From: Amycolatopsis solani
Lineage (GTDB): Bacteria; Actinomycetota; Actinomycetes; Mycobacteriales; Pseudonocardiaceae
NCBI RefSeq assembly: GCF_033441515.1
Contig: NZ_JAWQJT010000003.1
Span: 62,001 to 126,000, forward strand
Length of the DNA: 64,000 bases
Direction of reading: 5' to 3'
The notes under the pieces were generated by a model. The model did no database searches. It saw only the letters and a program-made list of their open reading frames with translations, and was not told the origin of the DNA. Below, piece after piece: positions 1 through 8,674 of the stretch (positions are counted from its first letter, which is position 1; each line of letters starts with the position of its first letter). Position numbers and translations under genes: made by a program.

Positions 1-1265
1 CCCGCTCGTTCGTCGAGCCGACGTCGCACGGCACCTCGCGCGAGTGGTACGCCACGCAGAACCTGGCCATCAGCCAGAAGATCGTGCCGCTCAACATCCC
101 GCCGACGACGTTCATGCGCGCCCCCGGCGAGGCACCCGGCTCGTTCGCGCTGGAAAGCGCGATCGACGAACTCGCCGTCGCGCTGGACATGGACCCGATC
201 GAGCTGCGCATCCGCAACAACTCGACCGCCCCGCCGGGCAACGACCTGCAGTGGTCGAGCAAGCACCTCGACGAGTGCTTCCGCATCGGCGCGCAGCGCT
301 TCGGCTGGGCGCACCGCCCGCCCGGCACGCGCACCGAAGGCGACTGGCTCGTCGGGATGGGCGTCGCCACCGCGATGTTCCCGGCGCTGCGCTTCCCGGC
401 CACGGTCGGCATCACGCTGCGGGCCGACGACACCGCCGACGTCGCCACCAGCGGCGCGGACCCGGGCACCGGCCTGCTGACCGTGCTTTCCCTGGTGGGC
501 GCGGAATCGCTGGACATCCCGGCCGACCGGATCACCCCGCGGCTCGGCGACTCGGCGCTCCCGCCGGGCGGCCTGTCCGGCGGCTCGACGGCGACGGCGA
601 GCGCGGGCACCGCGATCATGATCGCGGCGGGCAAGGCCATCGACGAGCTGGTGGCACTCGCCGCCGACCCCGGCGCGCCGTTCGAAGGCCACGAGGTCAC
701 CTACGCCGACGGCCGCGTGTTCGCGGACGGCCGCAGCATGACCTTCGGCGAGCTGCTGCGCGCCGTGGGCCGCGAGTCGCTCGACGTGACCGGTTCGTCG
801 GCACCGGGCGAGGAACTGACAAAGCATTCGTTCAGCTCGTGGGGCGCCCAGTTCTGCGAGGTCCGGGTGCACAAGTGGACGCGCGAAGCGCGCGTCTCGC
901 GACTGCTCGGCGTGTTCGACTCGGGCCGGATCATCAACGACAAGGCGGCCCGCAGCCAGATCATGGGCGGCATGATCTGGGGCGTCTCGGCCGCGCTGCA
1001 CGAGGGTCTCGAGATCGAGGCGAACGGCCGGCTCGCCAACGGCGACTTCGCGAGCTACCTGCTCCCGGTCAACGCCGACATCCCGGAGGTCGACGTCCAC
1101 TTCGTCGAGTACCCGGACACGCTGCACAACGCCGTCGGCGCCCGCGGCCTCGGCGAAATCGGCACGGTCGGCATGGCGGCGGCGGTGGCGAACGCCGTCT
1201 ACAACGCCACCGGCACCCGGGTCCGGCACATCCCCATCACCATCGAGGACCTCCTCGAAGGCTGA
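1..1265 (+). CDS. Xanthine dehydrogenase family molybdopterin-binding subunit, 3' part
   Basis: Only the C-terminal 420 residues are visible; the frame is open to base 1 and the start lies outside. The family is the large molybdenum-cofactor subunit of molybdenum hydroxylases (xanthine dehydrogenase/aldehyde oxidase/CO dehydrogenase). These hydroxylate aldehydes, purines or N-heterocycles using water. Evidence is the early RAPGEAPGSFALE segment with FALESAIDELA and DPIELRIRNN, and near the end ARGLGEIGTVGMAAAVANAV, where the Glu of GLGEIG matches the catalytic base region. The length is right for the second half of a roughly 700-770 residue subunit. FAD and 2Fe-2S partners would be expected upstream, outside the window. 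The substrate cannot be read. A strong hairpin follows the stop codon. Confidence 0.9.
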   Translation, partial: RSFVEPTSHGTSREWYATQNLAISQKIVPLNIPPTTFMRAPGEAPGSFALESAIDELAVALDMDPIELRIRNNSTAPPGNDLQWSSKHLDECFRIGAQRFGWAHRPPGTRTEGDWLVGMGVATAMFPALRFPATVGITLRADDTADVATSGADPGTGLLTVLSLVGAESLDIPADRITPRLGDSALPPGGLSGGSTATASAGTAIMIAAGKAIDELVALAADPGAPFEGHEVTYADGRVFADGRSMTFGELLRAVGRESLDVTGSSAPGEELTKHSFSSWGAQFCEVRVHKWTREARVSRLLGVFDSGRIINDKAARSQIMGGMIWGVSAALHEGLEIEANGRLANGDFASYLLPVNADIPEVDVHFVEYPDTLHNAVGARGLGEIGTVGMAAAVANAVYNATGTRVRHIPITIEDLLEG

Positions 1266-1268
1266 CCG

Positions 1269-1300
1269 CGGAGCGGGGCGCCCACCGGCGCCCCGCTCCG
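1269..1300 (+). terminator. Hairpin terminator after the molybdenum hydroxylase gene
   Basis: A perfect 14-bp inverted repeat (arms 1269-1282 and 1287-1300, loop cacc) begins 4 bases after the stop codon. There is no T run, as is common for high-GC actinobacterial terminators. The next gene is co-directional, 109 bp on, so the hairpin probably separates two transcription units. Confidence 0.75.
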
Positions 1301-1408
1301 CCGTTACCCATCCGCGACACCAGTGGGGACGATCGCCGATGACGGCGACCGGTCCACGGTCCTAGGCTGGCGGGCACTTCTCCGGTGTGCCACGAAGGGA
1401 TCCCCCGC

Positions 1409-2833
1409 ATGACCGACCCGGTCGTCCCCACCACTTCCGGCGCGGTTCGCGGTCAGGTCACCGCCGACGGCGTCGCGCTCTTCCGAGGCGTGCCGTACGC
1501 CGCCGCGCCCGAAGGCGACCTGCGCTTCGCCGAGCCCGTCCCCGCGCCGCCGTGGGAAGAGGTCCGTGACGCGAGAAGACCGGGGCCGACCGCGCCGCAG
1601 CGCAGACACGACGTCCCGGGCCTGGACCTGACGCCGCTCGCCGGCACCGGCTGGCGGCCGGGCCCGGAGTACCTGACGGTCGACGTGTGGACGCCGCAGC
1701 CGGGTGCCGCCGCGCTGCCGGTGCTGGTGTTCCTCCACGGGGGCACGTTCCTCGGCGGCACCGGCTCGGCCGCGGTCTACGACGGCACGGCGTTCGCCCG
1801 CGCGGGCGCGGTGCTGGTGACCGTGCAGTACCGGCTCGGCGTGGACGGTTTCCTGCCGCTGGACGGCGGAGCCACCAACCTCGGCCTGCGCGACCAGCTC
1901 GCCGCGCTGCGCTGGGTCCGGGAGAACATCGCCGGGTTCGGCGGCGACCCCGCCAACATCACCCTCTTCGGCGCGGCATCGGGCGCGGTGAGCGTCGCCT
2001 GCCTGCTCGGCTCGCCGCTCTCGCCGGGCCTCTTCCGGCGCGCGATCGTCCAAAGCGGACACCCCGACATGGTGCGCGACGGCGTCCAGGCGCGGCGGCT
2101 GGCCCGGGTGGTCGCCGACGAGCTGAAGGTCGAGCCGACCGCGGAAGCCTTCCGGAAGGTGTCGACCGAGCAGCTGCTCGACGCCCAGGACGCCGTCCTG
2201 CGCCCCGGCGGCGCACCCGACCTGCGCGACGCACTGGGCTTCGACCGCGGCTACGGCCTGAGCCCCTTCCTCCCGGTGATCGGCGACGACGTCCTCCCCC
2301 ACCACCCGGCCAAGGCGATCAAGGCGGGCGCGGGCCGCGACGTCGACCTGATCGCCGGCAGCTGCAGCGAGGAGATGCGCCTCTACCTGGTCCCGACCGG
2401 CGCACTGGAAGCGGTCACCGACGACCAGGCGATCGCATCACTGGCGGTGTCCCACCCGGACCCGGCGGGCGTCCTGCACGCGTACGGCCTCGGCGCCGAC
2501 GCCCCAGCCGGCGAGGTCCTCGTCGCGGCCCTAACGGACCTGGTCTTCCGCGACGGCGTCCGCAACCTGGCCGACAACCACACGGGCCGCACGTTCCGCT
2601 ACGAGTTCGAGTGGGGCTCGCCCTTGCTCGGCGGCGCCCTGGGCGCCTGCCACGGCCTCGAGCTGCCCTTCGTGTTCAACGCCCTCGCCGCAGCCCCCGG
2701 CGGCCTCCTCGGCGAGAACCCACCCCAGGAGCTGGCCACCGAACTGAACGCCGCCTGGCACCGCTTCGCGACGACGGGTTCGCCCGGCTGGCCGGAGTAC
2801 GCGGGCGAGGACACGGTGTTCCACACGTACTGA
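1409..2833 (+). CDS. Type-B carboxylesterase family protein with altered nucleophile elbow
   Basis: 474 residues, carboxylesterase/para-nitrobenzyl esterase family (alpha/beta hydrolase). Seen: the N-terminal VPYAAAPEGDLRFAEP block, the oxyanion-hole HGGTF, YRLGVDGF, and GFGGDPANITLFG, then the elbow. The acidic residue region is GSCSEEM and the histidine region is GACHGLELPFVF, both family-like. The odd point is the elbow. Families have G-E-S-A-G, but here the five residues are G188-A-A-S-G192, so the nucleophile position is Ala190 and a Ser sits one residue later. Hydrolytic activity is therefore uncertain. The start is ATG 1409, preceded by gaaggga; an upstream in-frame GTG at 1385 has no such site. 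No signal peptide, so probably cytoplasmic. Confidence 0.85.
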   Translation: MTDPVVPTTSGAVRGQVTADGVALFRGVPYAAAPEGDLRFAEPVPAPPWEEVRDARRPGPTAPQRRHDVPGLDLTPLAGTGWRPGPEYLTVDVWTPQPGAAALPVLVFLHGGTFLGGTGSAAVYDGTAFARAGAVLVTVQYRLGVDGFLPLDGGATNLGLRDQLAALRWVRENIAGFGGDPANITLFGAASGAVSVACLLGSPLSPGLFRRAIVQSGHPDMVRDGVQARRLARVVADELKVEPTAEAFRKVSTEQLLDAQDAVLRPGGAPDLRDALGFDRGYGLSPFLPVIGDDVLPHHPAKAIKAGAGRDVDLIAGSCSEEMRLYLVPTGALEAVTDDQAIASLAVSHPDPAGVLHAYGLGADAPAGEVLVAALTDLVFRDGVRNLADNHTGRTFRYEFEWGSPLLGGALGACHGLELPFVFNALAAAPGGLLGENPPQELATELNAAWHRFATTGSPGWPEYAGEDTVFHTY

Positions 2834-3338
2834 GGTCCCGACCGCCCGGCGCACCACGCGCGCCGGGCAACCGCGGCACCCCGGCTGCCGCCCCTCGCTC
2901 CACCACCGGCCCGCTCCCCTGCACCGGCCACTCGCCGGCCGCAACCGCCCCGCTGGCCGCCATCGGCCCGCTCGCCGCCACCCGCTCGCCGGCCAGCCGT
3001 CCGCGACCCCGCTCTCCGGGCCCAAGCCGCCCAACCCCGCGCCCCGCCACCGGCCCGCTCCCCCGCGCCGACCGACCACCGCACACCACTCGCCGGCCGC
3101 AAACCGCCCGGCCCCCGCGCCCCACCACCCGCCCGCCCCACTCGCGCGCGGCGAAGCCCGGCGCCGCCAAGCCGCCAACCACAAGCGCGGCTCCACTGGC
3201 GATCACACCCCCAAGGTCACGAACCCGTCGCGCCCCTTGCTCCACCGGGCTGGACTCCTGGCCGTTTCGGTTGACGGCTCCCCCGCCGCGCTGCCAGGCT
3301 CAGGCCCGCCCGGACGGCCGGATGAATGGGGACCACCG
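2834..3338. other. C-rich non-coding spacer with internal duplications
   Basis: 505 bp without a believable gene. The plus strand is very C-rich from about 2850 to 3190. Two blocks recur: ccaccggcccgctcccc at 2903-2919 and 3047-3063, and cactcgccggccgcaa at 2929-2944 and 3087-3102. Frames open here are low-complexity Arg/Gly/Pro translations with no family signature. The last 100 bp should hold the promoter of the downstream kinase gene, but I cannot place a hexamer pair with confidence. Confidence 0.6.
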
Positions 3339-4616
3339 ATGCCCGAGGCGGGCTCTGCCGCACCGCCGCGCGCGTTCGTCCGCACGTTGCTCCGCAGCGG
3401 CACACCCGCGGAGCCTGCCGAGCCCGCGGACGACAACGGCGACCTCACCGCGGTCGGGGACGCGACGCTCGCGCGTGCCTCGCGCTACTGGGTCCTCGTG
3501 CCGCTGGCCTACCGGATCGCGGCGTTCGTCAAGGTGTTCATCGGGTTCGCCGCCGCCAACGGCGGCCTCGGCCTCGGCCCGGTGCTGGGCGCGACCGTGT
3601 TCGCCGTGCTGGCCAACACCGCCGCCGCGGTCTGGGTGCTGCGGTCCGGTGGGCTGCGGGCCCGCATCACCACCCGCGCGCTCGGGCTGGACCTGGCCGT
3701 CGGCGTCCTGCTCAACTTCGTCGTGGCCATGACGGCGCCGCCCGCGGTGCAGCCGTTCGCGGTCGACGTGTCGTGGACCTGGCTGGTCGGCGCGGTCGCC
3801 ATGTGGGCGGGCACGTCCGGGCTGCCCGCCGCGCTGTGGCTGTTCGCCGCGGCCGTGCCGTTGCGCGCGGCGCTCACTGTGGCCGGCGGCCTCCCGCTGG
3901 ACCACCAGCTCGCCCTGACGCGGTCGATCGGCTGCCTGGTCGCGCTGGCGGTGGCGATCGTGCTCGCCGTCGCGATCCTCATCCTGCTCGGCGTCGGCAC
4001 CCGGTTCGCGGTGGACATCGGGCTGCGGCGCGGGCGCGAAGCCGAACGCCGCCGGACCCGGCGCATCATGCACGACAGCGTGCTGCAGACGCTCGAAGCG
4101 CTGGCCATTTCGGCGCCCGGCGACCAAGCGCACGCCGTCACGCGGCTGGCGGAACTCCGCTCGGTCGCCAAGGCGGAGGCGGCCGAGCTGCGCCGCAAGA
4201 TCACCGAGCCGCTGCCGACCGGCCCGACGCGCAGCTTCGCCGTCGAACTCGCCGACGTCGCCACCGAGCTGACCCGTGACGGCCTGCGCACGCAGCTCGT
4301 CGCCGCGGACTTCGCCGACGACCACAAGGTTTCCTCCGATCGCCGCACCGCGCTGGTCGAGGCGGTCCGGGAGGCGTTGCGCAACACCGTGAAGCACTCC
4401 GGGACCAAGCAGGTCGTTCTCCGCGTGGAGGAACGCGACGGCGGGATCGCGGTGGTCGCCCGCGACCAGGGCCGGGGCTTCGACGTCCACGACCGGCCGC
4501 CGGGCTTCGGCATCAGCCAGTCCATCGTGGCCCGGCTGGCCGAGGTCGGCGGGCACGGCACGGTGGACTCGCAGCCGGGCCGCGGCACCCGCGTCACGAT
4601 GTGGGTGCCGGGCTAG
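3339..4616 (+). CDS. Orphan membrane sensor histidine kinase (NarL-type)
   Basis: 425 residues. A variable N-terminus (about 1-45) is followed by a multi-helix membrane region (about 50-220) with hydrophobic runs such as VALAVAIVLAVAILILLGVG. A short linker leads to the dimerisation/phosphoacceptor segment RRIMHDSVLQTLEALA, whose His fits the HisKA_3 type. A C-terminal HATPase domain follows, with an EALRNTVKHSG N-box, DQGRGFD and GFGISQSIVARLAEVGG. Such kinases phosphorylate LuxR-type response regulators. None lies next to it, so it is an orphan here and its signal is unknown. The start is ATG 3339; in-frame upstream codons read into the C-rich spacer and are rejected. Confidence 0.88.
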   Translation: MPEAGSAAPPRAFVRTLLRSGTPAEPAEPADDNGDLTAVGDATLARASRYWVLVPLAYRIAAFVKVFIGFAAANGGLGLGPVLGATVFAVLANTAAAVWVLRSGGLRARITTRALGLDLAVGVLLNFVVAMTAPPAVQPFAVDVSWTWLVGAVAMWAGTSGLPAALWLFAAAVPLRAALTVAGGLPLDHQLALTRSIGCLVALAVAIVLAVAILILLGVGTRFAVDIGLRRGREAERRRTRRIMHDSVLQTLEALAISAPGDQAHAVTRLAELRSVAKAEAAELRRKITEPLPTGPTRSFAVELADVATELTRDGLRTQLVAADFADDHKVSSDRRTALVEAVREALRNTVKHSGTKQVVLRVEERDGGIAVVARDQGRGFDVHDRPPGFGISQSIVARLAEVGGHGTVDSQPGRGTRVTMWVPG

Positions 4617-4700
4617 GCAACGGTTCTGCGCTGCGGCACAAGACTCCCGCGACGGCCGGGGCGCACCATGCCCGGACAGTCCCTGCGGGAGGAGAAACCC

Positions 4701-6137
4701 ATGGCCGAGTCGGGCTCCCTGCGCCGCGACGCGCTGGGCACACCGGGCGTCGTCTTCCTCGTCCTCGCCGCCGTCGCGCCGCTCACCGGCATCGTCGTCA
4801 TCGCCTCGCTGGGCATCGCGCTCGGCAACGGCGGCGGCATGCCCGGCGCGTTCCTGCTCGCCGCGCTGATCCTGGTGCTCTTCGGCGTCGGCTACGCGCA
4901 GATGAGCAAAGTGGTCACCGGCGCCGGCGGCTTCTACGTCTACGTCACCAAAGGCCTCGGCCGCCCGCTGGGCCTGGTCGCCGCGCTCATCGCCCTGCTG
5001 GGCTACAACTGCTTCGTCGCCGGCGCGGTCGGGACGAGCGGCTTCTTCACGGCGAACGTCGTCGAGCAGGTTTTCGGCTGGCACACGCCGTGGCCGCTCT
5101 GGAGCCTCGCCTCCGCCCTCGCGGTGTTCGCGCTCGGCCGCCGCGGCGTCGACGTCAGCGCGAAGGTGCTCGGGGTTTCGCTCGTGCTCGAGGTGTCGAT
5201 CCTGCTCGTCCTGGACGTCGCGGTGGCCGTCCGGACCGGACTGGACGTCCACGCGTTCTCCCCCGGCGTGGTGTTCTCGGGCTCGATCGGGATCGCGTTC
5301 CTCTTCGCCTTCAACGCTTTCGTCGGCTTCGAGGCCACCGGGCTGTTCAGCGAGGAGGCACGCGACCCGCACCGGACGATCTCCCGCGCGACCTACACGG
5401 CGATCGTCCTGATCGGCGTGTTCGCCGCGGTCACGACGTGGGCGATCGTCAGCGCGACGAGCGTCGCGCAAGCCGGGCAGACGGCGCAGGACCACCTCGC
5501 CACCGGCGACCTCGTCTTCTCGATCAGCCGGACCTACCTGGGTTCGTTCCTCACCGACGTGATGATGCTGCTGCTGGTGGTCAGCCTGTTCGCGGCACTG
5601 CTGGCGCTGCACAACTCCGCGACGCGCTACCTGTTCGCGCTCGGCCGCGCCCGCGTGCTGCCCGCCGTCCTCGGCCGCACGAACGCGGCGAACGGGGCAC
5701 CGTACGTCGCCAGCGGGACGCAGATCGGGCTGGCGACGCTGATCGCCGCGGCGTACGCGCTGGCCGGCCTCGATCCCCTCGCCGACCTCACCGCCAGCAT
5801 GACCGGCATCGGCACCCTCGGCGTGATCGCCTTGCAGGCGCTGGCGGGGATCGCCGTCGTCGCGTTCTTCCGCAGGCGGCGCGACCCCCGCCTCTGGCGC
5901 ACGGCGATCGCGCCCGGGCTCGGCGGCCTCGGCCTGATCGCCGTGACGGCGCTGGCGATCGTCAACTTCCCCACGCTCGCCGGCTCCGAGGCCCCCGCGA
6001 TCGCCCTGCTGCCGTGGCTGCTCGCGGTGGCGGTGGCCGCCGGCCTCGCCCTCGCGGCGTGGCTGCGCAGCCGCCGTCCGGACGTCTACGCGGGCCTGGA
6101 CGAACTCGGCCTGGACACCGAACCCGCCCCGCGCTGA
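4701..6137 (+). CDS. APC family amino acid permease
   Basis: 478 residues with about 12 hydrophobic segments across the protein. The N-terminus GTPGVVFLVLAAVAPLTG is typical of the amino acid-polyamine-organocation family, as are FNAFVGFEATGLFSEEARDPHRTI and the later ALHNSATRYLFALGRARVLP. Its likely job is proton- or antiport-driven uptake of an amino acid or amine at the cytoplasmic membrane; the substrate cannot be read. The start is ATG 4701, because ggaggagaaa lies directly upstream; an in-frame ATG at 4668 lacks a site. It stands alone in its direction and ends just before a palindromic repeat that may terminate it. Confidence 0.92.
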   Translation: MAESGSLRRDALGTPGVVFLVLAAVAPLTGIVVIASLGIALGNGGGMPGAFLLAALILVLFGVGYAQMSKVVTGAGGFYVYVTKGLGRPLGLVAALIALLGYNCFVAGAVGTSGFFTANVVEQVFGWHTPWPLWSLASALAVFALGRRGVDVSAKVLGVSLVLEVSILLVLDVAVAVRTGLDVHAFSPGVVFSGSIGIAFLFAFNAFVGFEATGLFSEEARDPHRTISRATYTAIVLIGVFAAVTTWAIVSATSVAQAGQTAQDHLATGDLVFSISRTYLGSFLTDVMMLLLVVSLFAALLALHNSATRYLFALGRARVLPAVLGRTNAANGAPYVASGTQIGLATLIAAAYALAGLDPLADLTASMTGIGTLGVIALQALAGIAVVAFFRRRRDPRLWRTAIAPGLGGLGLIAVTALAIVNFPTLAGSEAPAIALLPWLLAVAVAAGLALAAWLRSRRPDVYAGLDELGLDTEPAPR

Positions 6138-6151
6138 CCCGGCCCCGACCA

Positions 6152-6230
6152 CCCCAATGTGGCGTTGGTTGCGTTCAACGCACCGAACGCCACATTGGGT
6201 GCGTCAGACGCACCGAACGCCACATTGGGG
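6152..6230. repeat. Palindromic intergenic repeat, one inverted and two direct copies
   Basis: Two adjacent 30-bp direct copies (6171-6200 and 6201-6230, 26 of 30 identical) share caccgaacgccacattggg. An inverted copy at 6152-6175 begins ccccaatgtggcgtt. The inverted copy pairs with the first direct copy to form a hairpin of about 24 bp, topped by gcgttcaacgc. The element sits exactly between two convergent genes. It looks like a REP-like dispersed element acting as a bidirectional terminator; whether it recurs in the genome cannot be judged here. Confidence 0.8.
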
Positions 6231-6234
6231 CGCT

Positions 6235-6591
6235 TCAGGCCGCGCGGCGGATGTCACGCTCGGCGGCCAGGCTGGCCCGGCAGGCGGCGGTCAGCCGGGT
6301 GGTGGCGGCGCTGCCGCCGTGCCCGCAGTGCGGGCAGGACATCACGACGGCCAGGGACAGCTCGTCCACCGCGACGCACAGTTCGGTCCGGCAGCCGCGG
6401 CACCAGCGGTGCCGGGTGACCGGGCTGACGTGGGCCGGCGAAGCGACGCACTGGTGGATCCACCGGCCGTGCACGTGGCAGGTCAGGCGGTCGTCGGGCG
6501 CCAGCAGGCCCATGTCCTCGGCGTCGTCTTCGGTGGCGAGCAGGACCGGCAGGCTGCGGACCCGGGTGGTGGGGCAGGTCGTGGTGGTCAT
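6235..6591 (-). CDS. Small Cys/His-rich hypothetical protein
   Basis: 118 residues, family not recognised. It has two Cys/His clusters, HRWCRGCRTELC and SCPHCGHGG, which together could bind one zinc ion, so it may be a zinc-ribbon protein. The N-terminus is low in charge with no signal peptide or membrane segment. The ATG is preceded on the minus strand by gaaagggga at good spacing, which supports real translation. It is convergent with the permease and upstream of nothing obvious on its strand. Confidence 0.6.
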   Translation of the reverse strand: MTTTTCPTTRVRSLPVLLATEDDAEDMGLLAPDDRLTCHVHGRWIHQCVASPAHVSPVTRHRWCRGCRTELCVAVDELSLAVVMSCPHCGHGGSAATTRLTAACRASLAAERDIRRAA

Positions 6592-6665
6592 CGTGGTCCC
6601 CTTTCGCTACCTGTGCGTCGAAGGGGACCGGCCGGATTCGACATCCGGCGAGCGCGGTCCGGCTG

Positions 6666-7343
6666 CTAACCGGGCACGCGGACCGCGACGAAGTCCGGCC
6701 GCTTCCGCAGGGCGAACCCGAGCGAAAGGTACAACCGGATCGCGGAGGTGTTGCTCGCGGCGGCGTGCATCATCGGCGTCTCGCCGCGTTCGCGGATCCC
6801 CGCCGCGACGGCGAGCACGAGCCGCGTCGCCAGGCCCTCCCCGCGGTGCGCCGGATCCGTGCAGACCGCGCTGATCTCGGTGTAGCCGGGCGGGTGCAGC
6901 CGCTCCCCGGCCATCGCGACCAGCGCGCCGCCCCGCCGGATCCCGAGGTACGTGCCGAGTTCGACGGTCCGCTTCCGGAACGGCCCCGGCTTCGTCCGCT
7001 CGACGAGGTCGAGCATCTCCGGCACGTCGGCGAGCCCCAGCCGCACAGCCTCCGGCTCCGGCGCGGCCGCGACCCCCTCGTCCACGAGCTGGACACCCGA
7101 GGTCAGGCCGATCACCTCCCAGCCGGACGGCGGCCGCTCGGCGGTCGCGGCGACCACGACGGTCTCCCCCGGTCCGGCGAGCTCGGCGACGTCCCGCCAG
7201 TCCTGCTCGCCGGGATCGTCGGGCAGCGCGAGGAAGGGAGCGACGTCCTCGGGGTAGCGCAGCACGCGGCCACGCCGTTCCGCGAAGTGGGCGTGCGGAC
7301 CGGTCAGCGACGCCCAAGCCGGGTTGTCGAGCGGAGAAGCCAT
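6666..7343 (-). CDS. GNAT family N-acetyltransferase
   Basis: 225 residues. The C-terminal half (about 110-225) is a GNAT fold: EISAVCTDPAHRGEGLATRLV is the acetyl-CoA pyrophosphate loop (R/Q-x-x-G-x-G/A variant HRGEGLA), followed by ETPMMHAAASNTSAIRLYLSLGF, the usual N-A-x-x-LY-x-x-LGF ending. The N-terminal half is variable and may be a substrate or second GNAT-like lobe. It would transfer acetyl groups to an amine; the acceptor is unknown. The start is the ATG at 7343 (MASPLDNP); the frame stays open upstream only over the divergent gene. Its promoter must lie in the 75 bp shared with the plus-strand gene at 7419. Confidence 0.85.
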   Translation of the reverse strand: MASPLDNPAWASLTGPHAHFAERRGRVLRYPEDVAPFLALPDDPGEQDWRDVAELAGPGETVVVAATAERPPSGWEVIGLTSGVQLVDEGVAAAPEPEAVRLGLADVPEMLDLVERTKPGPFRKRTVELGTYLGIRRGGALVAMAGERLHPPGYTEISAVCTDPAHRGEGLATRLVLAVAAGIRERGETPMMHAAASNTSAIRLYLSLGFALRKRPDFVAVRVPG

Positions 7344-7418
7344 GCCGCCAGGATCCCTGGACCGGCGCGCTCGACGGCACCGGTCCCACATCCTGAGCGC
7401 CGCCGGTAGGGTGCGCTC

Positions 7419-8054
7419 GTGGGTTCCCAGGTCCCGGTGTGGATACCGATCGTCGTCGCGCTGCTCGGCCTCGCCGGGGTGATCGCCACCCAGGTGCTCT
7501 CGGGCCGCCGCGAGACCAAGCGGATGACCGAGGAAGCCGCCCGCGAAGAACGCCGGTGGCAACGCGAGCGCGAAGCCCGCACCCACGAGGCCCGCGCCGG
7601 TGCCTACGCCGAGCTCCTCGGCGTCCTCGAAGCGTTCGACATGGTCCTGTACCGGTCGCTCCGGTCCCGTGAGCTGGGCAAACCCGTCGACGAGCACCAG
7701 GTCACCGAGCTGCGCGAGGTCCGGAGCGAAACCCAGCACGCGCTCGGCGCGGTCGCCCTGCACGCGCCGGAACCGATCCGGGAGCTCGTCAGCGAGGCGG
7801 TGCTGCCGCGGATGCGGCTGGCTTCCCGGCTGATGGACAGCGTGAACTCCGGCGAGGACGATCGCGCGCTCTGGACGGCGGGCCAGCGCGGGTACCGCCT
7901 GCTGCGCGCCAAGATGCGTCTCGACCTGGGGTTCGACGCGGAATCGATGGCCGCGATCGAGGCGATCGGCGCTCAGCCGACCGGGGTCAGCGGCTCGTCG
8001 GACAGCACCTCGGACCCGGCCGACACCACCAACCGGCCGCCACCCACCTCGTAG
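7419..8054 (+). CDS. Membrane-anchored coiled-coil protein, hypothetical
   Basis: 211 residues, not assigned to a family. One N-terminal membrane helix (about 7-28, VWIPIVVALLGLAGVIATQ) is followed by a very charged helical stretch rich in R, E and K (about 30-65) that could form a coiled coil, then a helical body. The tail is Ser/Thr/Pro-rich. The GTG start has a ggtaggg site. Its last 82 bases overlap the 3' end of the opposite-strand gene at 7973-8596, so the two mRNAs are complementary there. Similar small proteins are common hypotheticals in actinobacteria. Confidence 0.65.
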   Translation: MGSQVPVWIPIVVALLGLAGVIATQVLSGRRETKRMTEEAAREERRWQREREARTHEARAGAYAELLGVLEAFDMVLYRSLRSRELGKPVDEHQVTELREVRSETQHALGAVALHAPEPIRELVSEAVLPRMRLASRLMDSVNSGEDDRALWTAGQRGYRLLRAKMRLDLGFDAESMAAIEAIGAQPTGVSGSSDSTSDPADTTNRPPPTS

Positions 8055-8596
8055 CGGTAGGCGCCGTTGACCGCGACGAAGCCGTCGCCGGAGGCCTCGG
8101 CGGGCAGGACGATGTGGGTGTCGTCCGACGCCGTCTGCCCGCGGGCCTGGCCGTCGTAGAAGATCTTGCCGTCGGGCGTCCGGCAGATCGTGACCTGCGA
8201 CTTCACCGTCTGCCCGACGAGCAGCGCCGTCCCCTCGCCGCCGGGCAGGTACCGCGCGGCGTCACCGGGGCACGGCTTCCCCGCCGGCGTGGCCGAGGTG
8301 GTGGGTGTGGACGGCGTGACCGGCGGCGTGAGCGAGCCGGCGGTCGTGACCACGGTCTTGGTCGTGGGCAGCGCGGGCGTCGTGTACGCCGGGAACGGCC
8401 CGGACGCGGCCGGTTCGGGGTCCGGACGCCCGGTGAACAGCAGGACCCCGCCCACCGCGACGCCGGCGACGAGCATCAGGGTCAGCAGCACCCACAGCGC
8501 CCGCGCGCGGGCCCGGCCCGCGCACGTGCCGCACCGCCCGGCGGCGGGGTCGTTGACCGCACCGCACTGCGGGCACATCCACGGGGAACCGGCCAT
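7973..8596 (-). CDS. Zinc-ribbon membrane protein with Thr/Pro-rich linker
   Basis: 207 residues. The N-terminal zinc ribbon is CPQCGAVNDPAAGRCGTC (about 7-24), followed by one membrane helix (about 32-55), a long Thr/Pro/Ser-rich linker (about 60-110), and a small C-terminal domain of about 90 residues ending in LSDEPLTPVG. The arrangement suggests a cytoplasmic zinc ribbon and an extracellular domain held away from the membrane. The extracellular domain is not recognised. The ATG at 8596 is chosen because an aaggagg site lies upstream. It overlaps the convergent gene by 82 bp. Confidence 0.7.
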   Translation of the reverse strand: MAGSPWMCPQCGAVNDPAAGRCGTCAGRARARALWVLLTLMLVAGVAVGGVLLFTGRPDPEPAASGPFPAYTTPALPTTKTVVTTAGSLTPPVTPSTPTTSATPAGKPCPGDAARYLPGGEGTALLVGQTVKSQVTICRTPDGKIFYDGQARGQTASDDTHIVLPAEASGDGFVAVNGAYRYEVGGGRLVVSAGSEVLSDEPLTPVG

Positions 8597-8674
8597 CGGG
8601 CCTCCTTCGGCCCGGCGCTTCGCAAGCGCCGTCACCTCATCGTCACCGACGAGGGCGCCCGCTGCAACGGTCCG

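Noticed and set aside
3300..6152. Very long open frame of 950 codons on the minus strand
   Set aside because: It is an Arg/Gly/Asp/His-rich antisense shadow of the kinase and permease genes, without any family signature.
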